Assembly: GCA_018806915.1 (NCBI GenBank) | Contig: JAGKQI010000051.1 | Span: 62,001-126,000, forward strand | DNA: 64,000 bases | Source: Phytophthora colocasiae | Lineage: Eukaryota; Oomycota; Peronosporomycetes; Peronosporales; Peronosporaceae | Direction of reading: 5' to 3' | Shown here: positions 34,901 to 46,200 of the stretch, in pieces | How positions within the stretch are numbered: position 1 is the first letter of the stretch | Layout of the letters: every line of letters begins with the position of its first letter | Position numbers and translations under genes: made by a program | The notes under the pieces: generated by a model | Database searches by the model: none | The model's input: only the letters and a program-made list of their open reading frames with translations | What the model was told of the DNA's origin: nothing

Positions 34901-35768
34901 TATTAGTAGGCTTCTCATCCGCAAGATTCATTCACCAACTCACGAGTAGATTTTCTTGCGCAGGGTATCATTACTCTTGTATCTTTCTGAATCACACTCC
35001 AACAACCGAGCCAGTGCAAACAGTAATCCATTAACCAGCATCATCTCCGGCGAATTACTCGAGAACTGCTTGTCCAACTCGTTTTCAATCCAACTCAGTA
35101 ACATTGCCACATGCTCTTCCACCTCTTGTGGAAATGCCTCCACTAAATAACCAATTACCTCCAACATTTGCCCCTTTGCTGTCTGCGTCGCCTTAGAAAA
35201 CTTAATATCATAAAACAGCTTCTCCACGTAAGCTCGGGGCTCAATATCGTCGCTTGCCAAGCGACTTTTTGCGTACTTGAGAACGTTGACCACCACCTAC
35301 CACAGCAACACAAACATTAATACAAAACAGCCATATCTCAACAATAGTAAAGCTCCGTACAGTCAAAGCATGCCCCTTGACGCGGTTAAATGGATCAGTT
35401 CGCGCTATCTGCTGGCAGGCCTTGTACAAATCCACAACGTGCTGTTTGGTTAGCGACCTGTGCGCCCCATAGGTCTTGAGAAGTACTCCAAGAAGCTCCA
35501 ACACCAAACCTCTGGCTGCTGATATCTCACGCTTGCGCGCATCGTCCGCAAAGTCAGCGCTGGCGTTCAGGAAGTGCAGCAAACTGGGTGGTTCCTCGCT
35601 CTGGAACAAGAGGATGGTGCACTGCTGCGCCGAGGCTCGCGAGCGTGCCATAGCATCGGTAATATCCGTCTGTAGATGATCTAACAGCTCTTCCACGCTA
35701 CTCACAGCCTGAGCGTGCGCTAGGAAGGCCGCCAGCTCCTTCAGGCGCTCGCCAACTTTGGTCGCCAT
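22979..35768 (-). CDS. PRKDC: DNA-dependent protein kinase catalytic subunit (DNA-PKcs)
   Basis: DNA-PKcs binds Ku-coated DNA ends and directs non-homologous end joining. Exons on the minus strand: 35361-35768, 34944-35296, 34699-34876, 34278-34631, 33968-34201, 33599-33898, 33422-33517, 31053-33350, 25132-30987, 24914-25059, 24440-24843, 22979-24366. They sum to 12015 nt, 4004 aa (human 4128). Most of the length is HEAT-like helical solenoid, then a FAT region and a PI3K-like kinase from about residue 3560: FLVKGGEDLRLDQRIEQLF, catalytic GIGDRHLDNFLF, IDFGVSFG and VPELIPFRYTRQ, which is specific to DNA-PKcs rather than ATM, ATR or mTOR. An acidic/Ser-rich insert precedes the FATC end LGRTFQGWMPWL, close to the human terminus. 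All catalytic residues are present. The donor of exon 9 (gttcgc) and the acceptor of exon 7 (cccaag) are the least certain joins. Confidence 0.95.
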
Positions 35769-35771
35769 GCT

Positions 35772-35787
35772 TCAACGCGAAATGGGC
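35772..35787 (-). promoter_or_regulatory. Possible Inr-like core promoter of DNA-PKcs
   Basis: On the minus strand GCCCATTTCGCGTTGA ends 3 nt before the ATG and matches about 12 of 16 positions of the oomycete Inr+FPR consensus. It is closer to the ATG than usual, so confidence is low. Confidence 0.3.
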
Positions 35788-35813
35788 ACTTTATAGAAAT
35801 AAGTAGCTACGGT

Positions 35814-35837
35814 ACTATAGTATCATGTTACTATAGT
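35814..35837. repeat. Inverted repeat, 9-bp arms
   Basis: ACTATAGTA and TACTATAGT are perfect reverse complements separated by 6 bp. It belongs to a GTA/TAC-rich stretch just outside the left arm of the 144-bp inverted-repeat element and upstream of the DNA-PKcs start. Confidence 0.7.
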
Positions 35838-35885
35838 AGTACTATTTGGTACTTCCAACCGTTCTGATTCAACTATTTCGCAAGA

Positions 35886-36554
35886 ACTACACCTTTGCCC
35901 GTCCAATCTGGGAATAGTCTCAAGCAAAGTGGTACCGTCATATTTACCTTATCGCAAATATCACACTACTACTCGCTAAACATCAATGAATCAGGGAATG
36001 CTTGCAGTCAAGCAGGGACTCGCAAGGTGATGAGCTGCCGGTCAAAACTTGCTGCCTGCTTGCCACGCCCGAAGGAGCCCGCCTTCGCGCCCAAACCTGC
36101 CGCCTTCGCGCCTGAATGATCTCGTTTTGCTACGCCTCGCCCCGTATTCACTGAAGGCTCACATTAAGGAGCGTTTGGCTTTGGATCGTGCCGAGATTTG
36201 TGACCGCAGTAACATGGTGGACGAGGATGGCAACCCCCTGACCATCAAGGAGCGCACGATGCGCTTCCTGGAGCGAGCTGCTCATGCCAGCATGAAGTTC
36301 ATCACGCCAACGTTGGTCACCAAGATGGAGCTTCACGCCCGTGACGCAGTGAACGCGGCGGAGGTGATGAAAGACATGGTCTACGGCGCGTAGGCGATGC
36401 ACAAGCCAGACACCTTGCGAGTCCCTGCTTGACTGCAAGCATTCCCTGATTCATTGATGTTTAGCGAGTAGTAGTGTGATATTTGCGATAAGGTAAATAT
36501 GACGGTACCACTTTGCTTGAGACTATTCCCAGATTGGACGGGCAAAGGTGTAGT
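35886..36554. mobile_element. Inverted-repeat element with perfect 144-bp arms around a coding-like segment
   Basis: The left arm 35886-36029 and right arm 36411-36554 are exact reverse complements over 144 bp by eye. The 381-bp centre carries a frame that ends cleanly at 36393. No target duplication is obvious at the arm ends; the flanks (cgcaaga and aattcac) differ, so the true ends may lie further out. It could be a non-autonomous foldback/MULE-like element that picked up a gene piece, or an inverted duplication. A transcript across it would form a long hairpin RNA. Confidence 0.7.
36049..36393 (+). pseudogene. Unidentified coding-like fragment inside the inverted repeat
   Basis: The frame gives 114 aa and has a two-part look. 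The first ~25 residues are Pro/Ala/Arg-rich and repetitive (the string ccttcgcgcc recurs). The rest is an ordinary amphipathic sequence (ALDRAEICDRSNMVDEDGNP, then TIKERTMRFLERAAHASMKF and MELHARDAVNAAEVMKDMVY) with a stop right after it. I do not recognise the family. The balanced composition suggests a genuine protein fragment, probably captured. Whether it is expressed is unknown. Confidence 0.45.
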
Positions 36555-38353
36555 AATTCACTCTGGTACTATCTAGATACTATCGAACTACTATCACTCC
36601 TACAGACTGAAGCTGTTATACTACTAATTGCTGCGTGGTAAGTTTTAACTTGTACTACGTTGTATTTATTACATGGTTACTTCTATTAATACAACTATGT
36701 ATTGATACTGTACAACATGTCATGTTATGTAACAATCATGACGTGGGGGAACTGGCAAACCAACCAAACCTGAACTAAACTCATCCGCGGTGTCCGCCAA
36801 GTTGCTGACACCAAGCGGTCGACTGAAGATTTCGCTCATCTACTTTCGGCCAACGGCAGGCCACCTTGTCGACGTCTGCAAGCACATCGAGACTCCCGCG
36901 CGGAGATGCAAGATAAATTTTTAAAGTCATTTCGGATCAGGCGTCTGCACCAAGCACCACACTACCGGTACGTGCATGTAACACTGCAAGGCCAGCTACT
37001 AACATAGCTGTTCTTAGCCACCTGCATAGTGTGAAGTGAATTGACTTGAGGGATCACGAGGCGTGATTGATCCCCGGCACGTGTCCACTTCGAGCAGAAG
37101 CTTGACAGTCAAGTTGACATGCCGACGGCGAAGTGAACAAACCGACGATTTGCACCACCCCAGCGGAAGCTATGCTTCACTGCAGCTTGATCGGTTGGCC
37201 CAGTTTTGATTGCATGACTAGAGCACCTACAAGCTGCAGATGCTCTACAAGTAGCTTGTGTCAATGCTACAATTGCAGTACCGGTACATGCAGTACTGTG
37301 TTGTACAGTACTGTAGCGTCAACTCGTGGCCATCTATCGGATGACCACCACCAAATCATGTCTGCGCTCACCTGGATCGGCTCCGCAGAGCCAATGAATC
37401 CCAGGAAGAGTGCCAGCAAGGACCGGACCACCTTCATTAGCTGCGACGTTGACTGGTTGCCGGCACGCGCCCGTGATGCAATGGACCAGGCCGCTGTCAG
37501 AGTGGAGCTCGCAGCGACTTCAACGGTAGAGAAGATACTCGCACCTGCAGCTGCAGGTGCAGCAATGTCAATGGTTTCCGACGACGGCAGAGGTTTTGGT
37601 GGGGTGAACAGACCGAGCGTTATCGCGCCCTCTCGTCAAGGCGCGTGCCGCTGGGTTTGCAGCATTAATCTGCTGTCGGACCGCAACGCGGTGCTGTCGA
37701 CTGTCGTTGAGAGCGTGGCGGCCACGTGCCTTTGCTGTCTGCAGCTTCAATCTCCCTACACCATCGGAATCCGGGGCTTACACAGCAGAGTGTGGCCGCA
37801 GTGCGTTGCGTCACCAATTGATACACTAGTCGGTGGTGCAGAAACCGCCGTCGGAGTGATCTGATTGGCGTTTGGCGCGTGGCTCGGACGGCTCCAATGT
37901 GACCTTTCGCAGCATTGGTCGACGGCCATGAGCAACTTTAGTGCGATTCCGAGACTTAGTAAAATATCCACCTGGCATGATCATACTAATGCTGTTATCC
38001 ACCACCTGCACAATAGCATGTCAGCTACAGTACGTTCGAAAAAGCCCCACGGTGGTCAATACCGATCCTGAGGCAACTCCTGGTCGCTGATCGCCGTGAC
38101 GGCGCGTGGCGGCGGCCAGTCGCCGCCAGCAGCAAGATACCATAACCGCCAGTGGCAGTCTGCCACACTCATCTTGCCAGTGGCAAGCGCAGCTTCCAAC
38201 TTTAGCCACTGTCTGCATTCAAGGTGCCGCCGACCACGTCACAGGCGTTGGTCGATTGCGCAACATAAGCTTTTCCGGTCTCTCCCACCCAGACGTCACT
38301 TGCGAATTTGCTGCATCACACAGAGTGCCGACATATCTAGCAAGTCAATCTCA
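36555..38353. other. 1.8-kb stretch without a recognisable gene
   Basis: The longest plus-strand frame (37133-37864) has irregular, Cys/Ser-rich composition and no motif, so I do not call it. The stretch holds several short palindromes built from TACCGGTA and AGTACT, for example a perfect 9-bp-arm inverted repeat at 37291-37313 and cctgcagctgcagg near 37545. The last part must include the promoter of the MFSD1-like gene. Confidence 0.5.
37291..37313. repeat. Inverted repeat CAGTACTGT...ACAGTACTG
   Basis: Perfect 9-bp arms are separated by 5 bp and lie next to a TACCGGTA palindrome. It resembles in style the larger palindrome at 15524-15558. Confidence 0.7.
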
Positions 38354-40003
38354 ATGGGCCCCAAGAAGAATTCGCCATCTGAGCTCACGCCGCTGGTCTA
38401 TGACGCACCATCGCCCAGTGATCACGGAGATGGCGGTGGCCTCACTCCGCCACGCTCGCCATTGCATAGCGCTCCGGCGTGGCAATTCTGGCGCACGACG
38501 TCTCCTCCACATCGTTTTTACCTGCTGATCCTCATGAGTTGCATCCCGTTCGGCGGTCATTTCGTTAAGGTTGGTTGTATTTTTGACTACGTTTTGAGGT
38601 GTATTGGACATATCACTGACCATTTGTGGGTTTTATCTGTACAGAATGGTATGTCGTCACTGGAGCAGATGATGCTGGATGACGAGGATTTCCCGATTTC
38701 GAACACCATGTATGGTGCACTGCTGTCTGCTGTGTCCGTGCCGAATATGTTCATTCCGCTGCTGGGCGGTCGGCTCATGGATAAGAGCGGTCATCGCAGT
38801 ATCCGCTTCTTCCTGGTTTGGATCTGCATCGGCCAGGCGATTTTTGCTTTGGGCATGCAGATGAAACTCTACTGGTTGGCACTGTTTGGCCGTGTCTTTT
38901 TCGGTGTTGGAGAAGGCAGTGTTGTGGTCGGTGCTCGTGTCTTCATTGCCTCGTGGTTTAGAAACAAGGAGCTCACGTTCGCCATGGGCGTCAGTGTGGC
39001 CGTGACGAACGTCTCGAAGATGCTGGCGAAGGCTACCGTCGCACCCATTGCTTTATACTTCGGCGGATACGTGCAGGCTCTGTGGTATGGCGTGGCTGTG
39101 TGCATCGCCTCAGCTCTAGTTGGCGTCCTGGTGTGCCGCTACACGTTGAACCTCAAGCGCATTGTCAAGAGCCGTGTTGTCAGCGAGGAGGCCCTAGACC
39201 CCAGTCTCCATTGGCTCGCGGACTACGCCGAGAAGAAGCGCCGCAAACACCGTTGGCGCAAGTCGCACTCGCATGCCAAGCAGATGTCGTGTGAGAGCGT
39301 GCAGAATTTCTCGCGGATGTTCTGGGTTATTGCCTTGCTGCACGTCAACTTCATCAACGTCTTCCACCTGTTCCAGAACATCAGTGCCAGTTACCTCTTC
39401 CAGCGGTACGACTACTCCATCGTGAAGGCTGGTGTGGTGAGCAGCGTCTCGCACCTATTCGTGATATTTGCGCCGTTCATTGGACTTGGCATCGACCAGT
39501 TTGGTGGACGCATTCTGTTCATCATCCTTGCTGCCATTTTGTCCGTCTTGGCGTACGTGTTTATGATTTTCACGGAAATCAACCCGGTGGTGTCGATGCT
39601 GCTGATCTCCATCTGTCTGTCGTTCACGCCGACGGTCTTGATGGCTGCGATTCCCAACTCGGTGAGTCGCAAGAGCTTCGGTACGGCTTTTGGCATCGTA
39701 GAGATCACTGATGCCATTGGCGCGACGTTCGGCAACCTGCTGGTGGGATTCTTGCGCGATGAGACTGGCAGCTATCGAGATGTTATGATGATGCTCCTGG
39801 GCATGGCAGTGCTGGTGCTGTTTTTGGCTCTGTTCCTGATCTTTGAGGACTATCGCCATGGATGGGTTCTCAGCGTTCCTAGTGGTCGTTCGCGTGCTCT
39901 ATCGGTCGACGACGAGGACCCAATGGACAACCCTGCTGTGCTTGAAGCTCGTTACAGTGCCAACGGAGAGACGTCGCCACCTCTAGAACGTGCTGCTGCG
40001 TAG
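38354..40003 (+). CDS. MFSD1: MFSD1-like major facilitator superfamily transporter
   Basis: This is a twelve-helix MFS carrier; animal MFSD1 sits in lysosomes and exports dipeptides with partner GLMP. Exons 38354-38569 and 38645-40003 give 524 aa. The intron (gttggt...tacag) is 75 nt and has no in-frame stop, so the gene also reads through as one frame. Removing it joins FGGHFVK to NGMSSLEQ, restoring a short helix-1 loop as in the family. Visible features: cytoplasmic N-terminal dileucine-type stretch (ELTPLV), the MFS loop motif GGRLMDKSGHRS after helix 2, GRVFFGVGEGSVVVGARVF in helices 4-5, a basic central loop (EKKRRKHRWRKSHSH), and six more helices ending near DYRHGW. MFSD1 is the best family guess; the substrate is unknown. 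Confidence 0.85.
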   Translation: MGPKKNSPSELTPLVYDAPSPSDHGDGGGLTPPRSPLHSAPAWQFWRTTSPPHRFYLLILMSCIPFGGHFVKVGCIFDYVLRCIGHITDHLWVLSVQNGMSSLEQMMLDDEDFPISNTMYGALLSAVSVPNMFIPLLGGRLMDKSGHRSIRFFLVWICIGQAIFALGMQMKLYWLALFGRVFFGVGEGSVVVGARVFIASWFRNKELTFAMGVSVAVTNVSKMLAKATVAPIALYFGGYVQALWYGVAVCIASALVGVLVCRYTLNLKRIVKSRVVSEEALDPSLHWLADYAEKKRRKHRWRKSHSHAKQMSCESVQNFSRMFWVIALLHVNFINVFHLFQNISASYLFQRYDYSIVKAGVVSSVSHLFVIFAPFIGLGIDQFGGRILFIILAAILSVLAYVFMIFTEINPVVSMLLISICLSFTPTVLMAAIPNSVSRKSFGTAFGIVEITDAIGATFGNLLVGFLRDETGSYRDVMMMLLGMAVLVLFLALFLIFEDYRHGWVLSVPSGRSRALSVDDEDPMDNPAVLEARYSANGETSPPLERAAA

Positions 40004-40229
40004 ATGGGTAGTCAGTCCCTTGATTGCCCGCTTGGATCACTCGATCTTAAGAGCTTGGCAAAGCGTTGTGAAGTGGCCAAAAGTTGCGCTCGGAAACAAG
40101 TCGACTCGAAATTTGGCGCTTATTTGGCTCTACGAAGCACCATTCGTTGCTGTAACATGTATTTAGTTCAGAAGAACACCGGATAAATCAAAGGAATTAC
40201 TACTTCGAAGTACAAGGCTACTCCTTTCT

Positions 40230-43200
40230 TTACATGAACGGGATGTTGGTCATGGCCAACAGCAACTTGTGGCGTAGTGTCTGGGCCGAAGAGTACGCTG
40301 GCAGGTGAAGTCTACTAGAGAGCGGCCCAATGGCAACGACTACAGGGTAACACGAGTCCGGATGATCTCGGCCGTCAGCCAACACGTCTGAAATTTCGAG
40401 CACGAAGCTTGAAGGATTGTCTGCCACTTCAACTTGCTTCGTGCTATCTCGTCGTTCAGGATTCACGAATTGCTCCAGCATACGCCGTTCGACTGCCGTG
40501 AAATTTTTTACAACCGACCAGAAGAGATCATGGTGACGTTGGTGTGAACCAGAGTACGTAACGTGGAGCTCTAGTCTGGTAACGTAGCTGACATCCAAGT
40601 CTGAAAGACGCTCTCGAAGACTTGGATTTTTCCCACTCAAAAGCGCAACACATCGACTGGGAACAATGGAGAATAATCCGTCGCGAACGGCACGAATAGC
40701 AGTTTCTCTACTGCCAAAGCGTTTATCTGATGCAGGAGATACCAATTCTTCCCAGAACAGCTCCGAGATATACTGCAACGGCAACAAAAGTTTACTTCGC
40801 CACGCAATCCCCATCACTTGGCCAAAGGAAAAGTACCACAGTAATAACTGAGAGCTCTGTACTCGAGAATAAGCGAGAGCAGACGGTGAAAACAATTCGA
40901 GGTTGACATCAAGCTGAAGCAACCGCTGGTCGTCACCTTTTCCCACCTCATCAGGATAATTCACAGGTGCAAACAGCGGAAACACAGGCGACTGGATCTC
41001 TCGCACGACATTTTCGAAGATCTTTAAGTAATTCGTAGTCTGGTTGGCAGATGGTTGCTCAAGTTGCTGGTCTTCGTCATCTTCATCAACTTGTTGGGTA
41101 TTTTTCTCACTCTTACCATTTCCAGTTGAATCAGTTAATGGTTTTTCGATTTGAACTTGAAAAGCTTGCGAAATAGGGATCGCTTCGAATGGCTGAGAGG
41201 TTTCGCGTCTCCATTGGCGACTGTCTTGGTCAGCTAATTGCTTAGAAAGCTGCGCAAATACTGATGAGTTTTTCGAAAGAGGTAGACGATCAGCTTTCTT
41301 TTTCTGTCGCGATGGAGAGCTGCACTCCCAGAACGGAACGGGTCTCAGCGATGGATATTTGACCTTTATTACTGGGAGATCCGTGTCTACCTCGTCGGTA
41401 TCACTGGCTTCTTGTAGAGTATCAAACATTCGACTTTCTGTTTTGGTCAGCTGTAACTCTTCTTCAATAAGCGTCTCTTTCTGTGAAGAGAACAGCATTC
41501 GAGCTGCCAAGGACGGCACCCATGAGAAGGCTGAGGGGTCATCAAGTGCCCAATGTGGCGAGTTCAATAAAGCTGCGACGGGGGATACTTGGTGGTGTTC
41601 CGAATTACTCGTTTTCCTGCTTGAATATAATTTCTTCGGTTCGTGGCTTTCAGGCATTTCCAGTGATGTAGCAAATGGATTTCTTGGCATCGCAAGACGC
41701 ACAACATTGTAGAGACGCCGGTTGACATACAGCAGGAGTCCAATACGTGCAAGTGTTTGATTCGACCCATTATCATTGACTTGATAATTTTTCTGCAGGA
41801 GCAGTGTCGTTGAAATGTCTGCGAACGAAAGCAACAAAGCATTGGAAGCCTGTGCTGCTGCAGTCGCGTCAAGGTCAGTAATTAATCTCATGTCAGCCTC
41901 TGCGATGTTAGTGTTGTTTGAACTCCATTGAGTTTGAGCATTTACGAATAAATTAAACGAAAACACTTCGTCATCACTCGGGATCGCAGCTGCAGTTTGG
42001 AGCTCCTGGAAGGGATCAGCATCAGTGATAAAGTGGTTCTCCATATCCACTTCAAGCTTATTTTTGTGGTAACGATGAATGGGATATTCATCCGGAGAAT
42101 CCACCATATCTCGACAAGTACTTAAACTCCAAGAAGCCAGCTGCAAAGTAGGTATCCCAAAGAGAGACGGACTTCCTGCTTCGTCGACTTCATACCACAA
42201 CTCATGTCGGTACTCACCAAGGACATTGCATTGTCCTTTTGAAGTAAACACCGAGTCACCGTACGCCAACCCGTACTTATCTGTGGCAGAATTACTTTTA
42301 TCAATCCCGATCACTTGGCCAACAGAGATTTCACGGAATAGAATCTGTCCACGCCTCCAGCCGTCAAACTCCTTAAATGCCGCTTCAAAAAGTTTCAGAT
42401 GTTCACTTCCACTGGTTAAATGGCTTTGATACGCCAATACATCCTGCATTGCCTCGATATACTCAATTATCGATGCGTTCTGAGAGCGATCATCCTTCGT
42501 AGCGAACGTGGATGTCGTGGATGGGGGGATCAGTGTAACCTTGTCGTCTTTGTTGTACATCGAAAATGCCGGATACCACTTGCAGTTCCCGTCATTGGCC
42601 GTACTAACTGATGATCGATTAGTCCCCGCACGCATACTTGAAGCTGCAATCCCAAGATATTCACCATTCCGACTAAAAGCGAGGGTTTTAGCGTTGCAGT
42701 CCAGCGTGACCTGGATAATATCGCCTTGTTTGAAGATTTCTCCATACGTGTGCAGCTTAGCTTTGTTATGCCAGACAGCCTTATTGGCAAGGAATCCGTA
42801 GCCATAGGCATCACTGCCAATGTAGTTTTCCATACTGGCGTCTGCAGTACACACACCAATGAAGATATTCTTCGAAACACAAGTATCCAGGCGAACCTGC
42901 CACGTATGAACTCCCTCCTCAAACGCAACGGAACTGCGCACTGAGTGCCATTTCTTGTTGGCTGTGTTTCTGGCAGTCAAATTTCGATTCAAAAGTACAA
43001 GGTTCTTCCCCATGGAATCCTTGTCGAGCTCAAATACTGGCTCAAGAGGCGTTTGCACGAGAATTTGAAGCCCTTGTACGGTGTTGGCATCGGTAAGCGT
43101 ATCCGTAGCACTGGGAGAATCAACAGCAGATTGAGAAGTAGAGACTCGAATGAGGTACTGCGTATCAGGAAGCAAGTTCCGAATAGTATATGAGCCTTTC

Positions 43201-46200
43201 AACGGCAGTGCTTTTACCGCAGCATTGACGGGGTCTTGTAAACCAGGAAATTGAGAGCCACATCGAGTAACGTGAAGGAACACAATAGCAGAGTCCGTCA
43301 CGGTCGTGGAATCTGTGACATCATCAACTAAATCGCCAGCTTTGGGGGTTTGGTCCCATGATATCATCACATGTGCCGGTGAATAGTTGACTACCCGAAG
43401 ATTTGCCTGTTGATTCTCTGAATATCGTCGTTCCTCTCGTTGCAAGTCCTGCAAAATAGCAGCAGATGAATGCGTCAAAAGAGCAAACAAGGCGGTCGTC
43501 ACATCCGAGAAGAACACTCTGTTGTGCATTTCTCTTCGAAGTCGTAAAGCAAGTAATTCAGTCAGGTGTGGAAGCTGAGCAGAAGTGTAAAACGAAGATG
43601 CACTCTCGTCTGCTTTAAGTCTACACAATAGTCTCGCGATTAGTCTGAAAGCCACATATTTCCATGCTTTTGTGCTGGATGAAGCAGAGGCGATCGCCAC
43701 CATTTTCTCTACAAGTGAAGTACTTGAAATGGCAGCGTTAACGAAATCTGGGAGTCGAGTCGTCTCTATCCCTTCAGAAAGCGGTACTTGCTCTTCAGCA
43801 AACCCAAAAACAACACTAGATATCCACGAGAACCATGCCGCTGATGTCTGAGCAGACATAGAATCGCTTTTGGCGGCGATTTTACCGCGGACAAAATTCA
43901 CTCCTCGCTCACACTGACTCATCATCTCCTGGAAAAGAGATCTGAGAAGCGGAGATCCCTCATCCGTTGAGCAACTTTCAAGTCGAGCTTCATATCTAAC
44001 AAGTGCTGCTACTGCTTTTTGCAGTTCTAGTGATCGTCCAGAATTGATTTTTGTGTAGATACAAAAAGCTGCATCAGTTGCTTCAAGACCAATCGCTATC
44101 CTGATAAATCGGTGAAGACAAGCGGATGATTCCTCACTGGCAAGAAAAGGCCGAATAATCTCGTAAGCTGCTGCTTCTTCTTCTTTCCTCGATGACATCA
44201 GTAAAAGTGTAATTAAGATCTGACGGGTGTATGCAACAAACAACGTTGTGTCCACAACGATACGGAGAGGGAGAAGATCATCCACACCATCCGATAAAGC
44301 GTCAAGGCCACTTACAATATTGGTCTGCCTCCGCCAATAATGACCTGGTTGGAAGGCCTCACAGGTTGTATCATCATTTTGCTGCGCGTCTCTATCTGCT
44401 TCAATGAAAGGGTTAATGATCATTGCATTTTGATGCTCGGGAAGTGAAGTACTTGGCTGATAAATTGTAGAAACAGTTGAGATTTGGTTGTTCAGAGGTT
44501 CATCATCGCGAATATCCCCCAAAGCTTCAGCAGAGGGAGGAAGCTGGAAATTCACTTCCGTACCAGGTATTTCTCCCAATAAGCCATCGGTAGATTGACT
44601 GGTAACAAGGTTTGGTAGCTGCATTCGAGCTCGCAAAAGCGCAACAGGTAAACTTAATAATTCTGCACCGTCATCATTAACACTGACACTACCCGGCAGT
44701 CTAGATGATCTTCCATCTAGCCCCACCTTTTCCATTTGTTCCAATATCCAAGCAACTGCACCAGTCTCATCCATAGGTAAACGGGCTTCAGTTGCGCACT
44801 GAGTTGCCCAGTCAAGAGGGAACCCCAGGCCTGTCAAGCCTTCGACTAGGTCCCGTCGACGCTGCTCGTTTTCCTCATATTTCGGGTCAGCTATACGTGA
44901 TTCGAGTCCATCTCTAGAGAAGCCGGGTAAACTACCCGATCCTTCAAGTATAATTTCGCCATCAGTGTCGCTGTTACTGCTGCTGTTATTCCAATCTTCG
45001 GACGCGTCATTCTTCTTCTCTTTCTCTGCAGTGCTATCAGTTATGTGGAGTGCCATTACTATCGGCCGTAAGCGTGTCTGATCTTCATTGCCCAGAGCTG
45101 GGAAATGTTTAAAACCAGTAATATTTGATGCTTCTTCGATTGAAGATTTCGTTGGAAGAGAACCGAAATTAAATTCTGCAGATTGCTGGATATTCAACGA
45201 GGCTGCAGGACACATTCGGGAGGTGGCAGTGATAGAGATTCCTGAAAACGCAACACCCAAACTCTTCCCATTGAGGAAGTAACTGATCTCCATGCGCTCT
45301 GTATCCAGCAAAACCCCGACCACATCACCATTTTTCCACTGCTCCCCGTAGTCGTAAGAGCTCACATTCCACTTTTTACATCGAAATCCGTCAAATGCCC
45401 AGCTATTGGCGTGGTCACCGACACCTTGACCTTGAAGAGGATCAGCAATGAAGTCTCCTTCAATGTATCCAATCTGCATAAGGCCATCAGTGAGAACAAC
45501 CACTTCAAAATACCACAAGCCAGTGTTGGCACTGATGTTCGCTTGAGCCAATCTTACGGTGGGGAAATGCTCCAAAGCTTTGACTTTAAGATCAACTAGC
45601 TCAACGTCTCCTCCAACAACCTCTAGTGCGAGTTTCCCTTTATTGTTGCTGCTTTTTTGCCACCAAGGAATTCGGACAGTGGACGACGCTCCAGTTACTG
45701 TTTCCTCCCACAATTTCCACTGTAAACTCTCCAATTCAGCGACAGACACGGGTGCGTGGTAATCATGTTTACTTCCACCCAACAATTTCTTTATGAAAAA
45801 TCTCAGTCGATGAAGTTTCATGGCAGTTTTTGCGTCAGGACCCAGTACGGATTGGATGCATTCTTTCGTATTTCTAGACGCAATTCGGAGCAAGTTAGCG
45901 CAAGCAGCAGCATCTCCAAGTATCCAATGGTGCCACCTATTGGCAGTTGCTGTAGCTTTCTCTCGCAGTAGAAATGTCGTCACAAGCCGAAGTATACGAG
46001 TACGTTGGTGGATCACATCTCCAAGATGACAATCAAAGGCAATGACAGCTGCGACATCGTTGTGAAATCTATCCAAAATTTCCTTCCTGGACGGTAGAAA
46101 TAACGACCGTTGTGTTTCTTCTTTCAACATTGTCGTAAAGAGAGACTGAATTGCTGCCAGTTGATTGGTATTGCTTTCGTCAAGATGAATCACCGATGCA

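Noticed and set aside
37133..37864. 243-codon plus-strand frame between the inverted repeat and the MFSD1-like gene
   Set aside because: Composition is erratic, with many Cys/Ser and no motif or family resemblance; it overlaps other open frames and short palindromes. Most likely a chance frame.
40004..40186. Short plus-strand frame after the MFSD1-like gene
   Set aside because: It lies in the 226-bp gap between two converging genes, probably 3' UTR; no motif.
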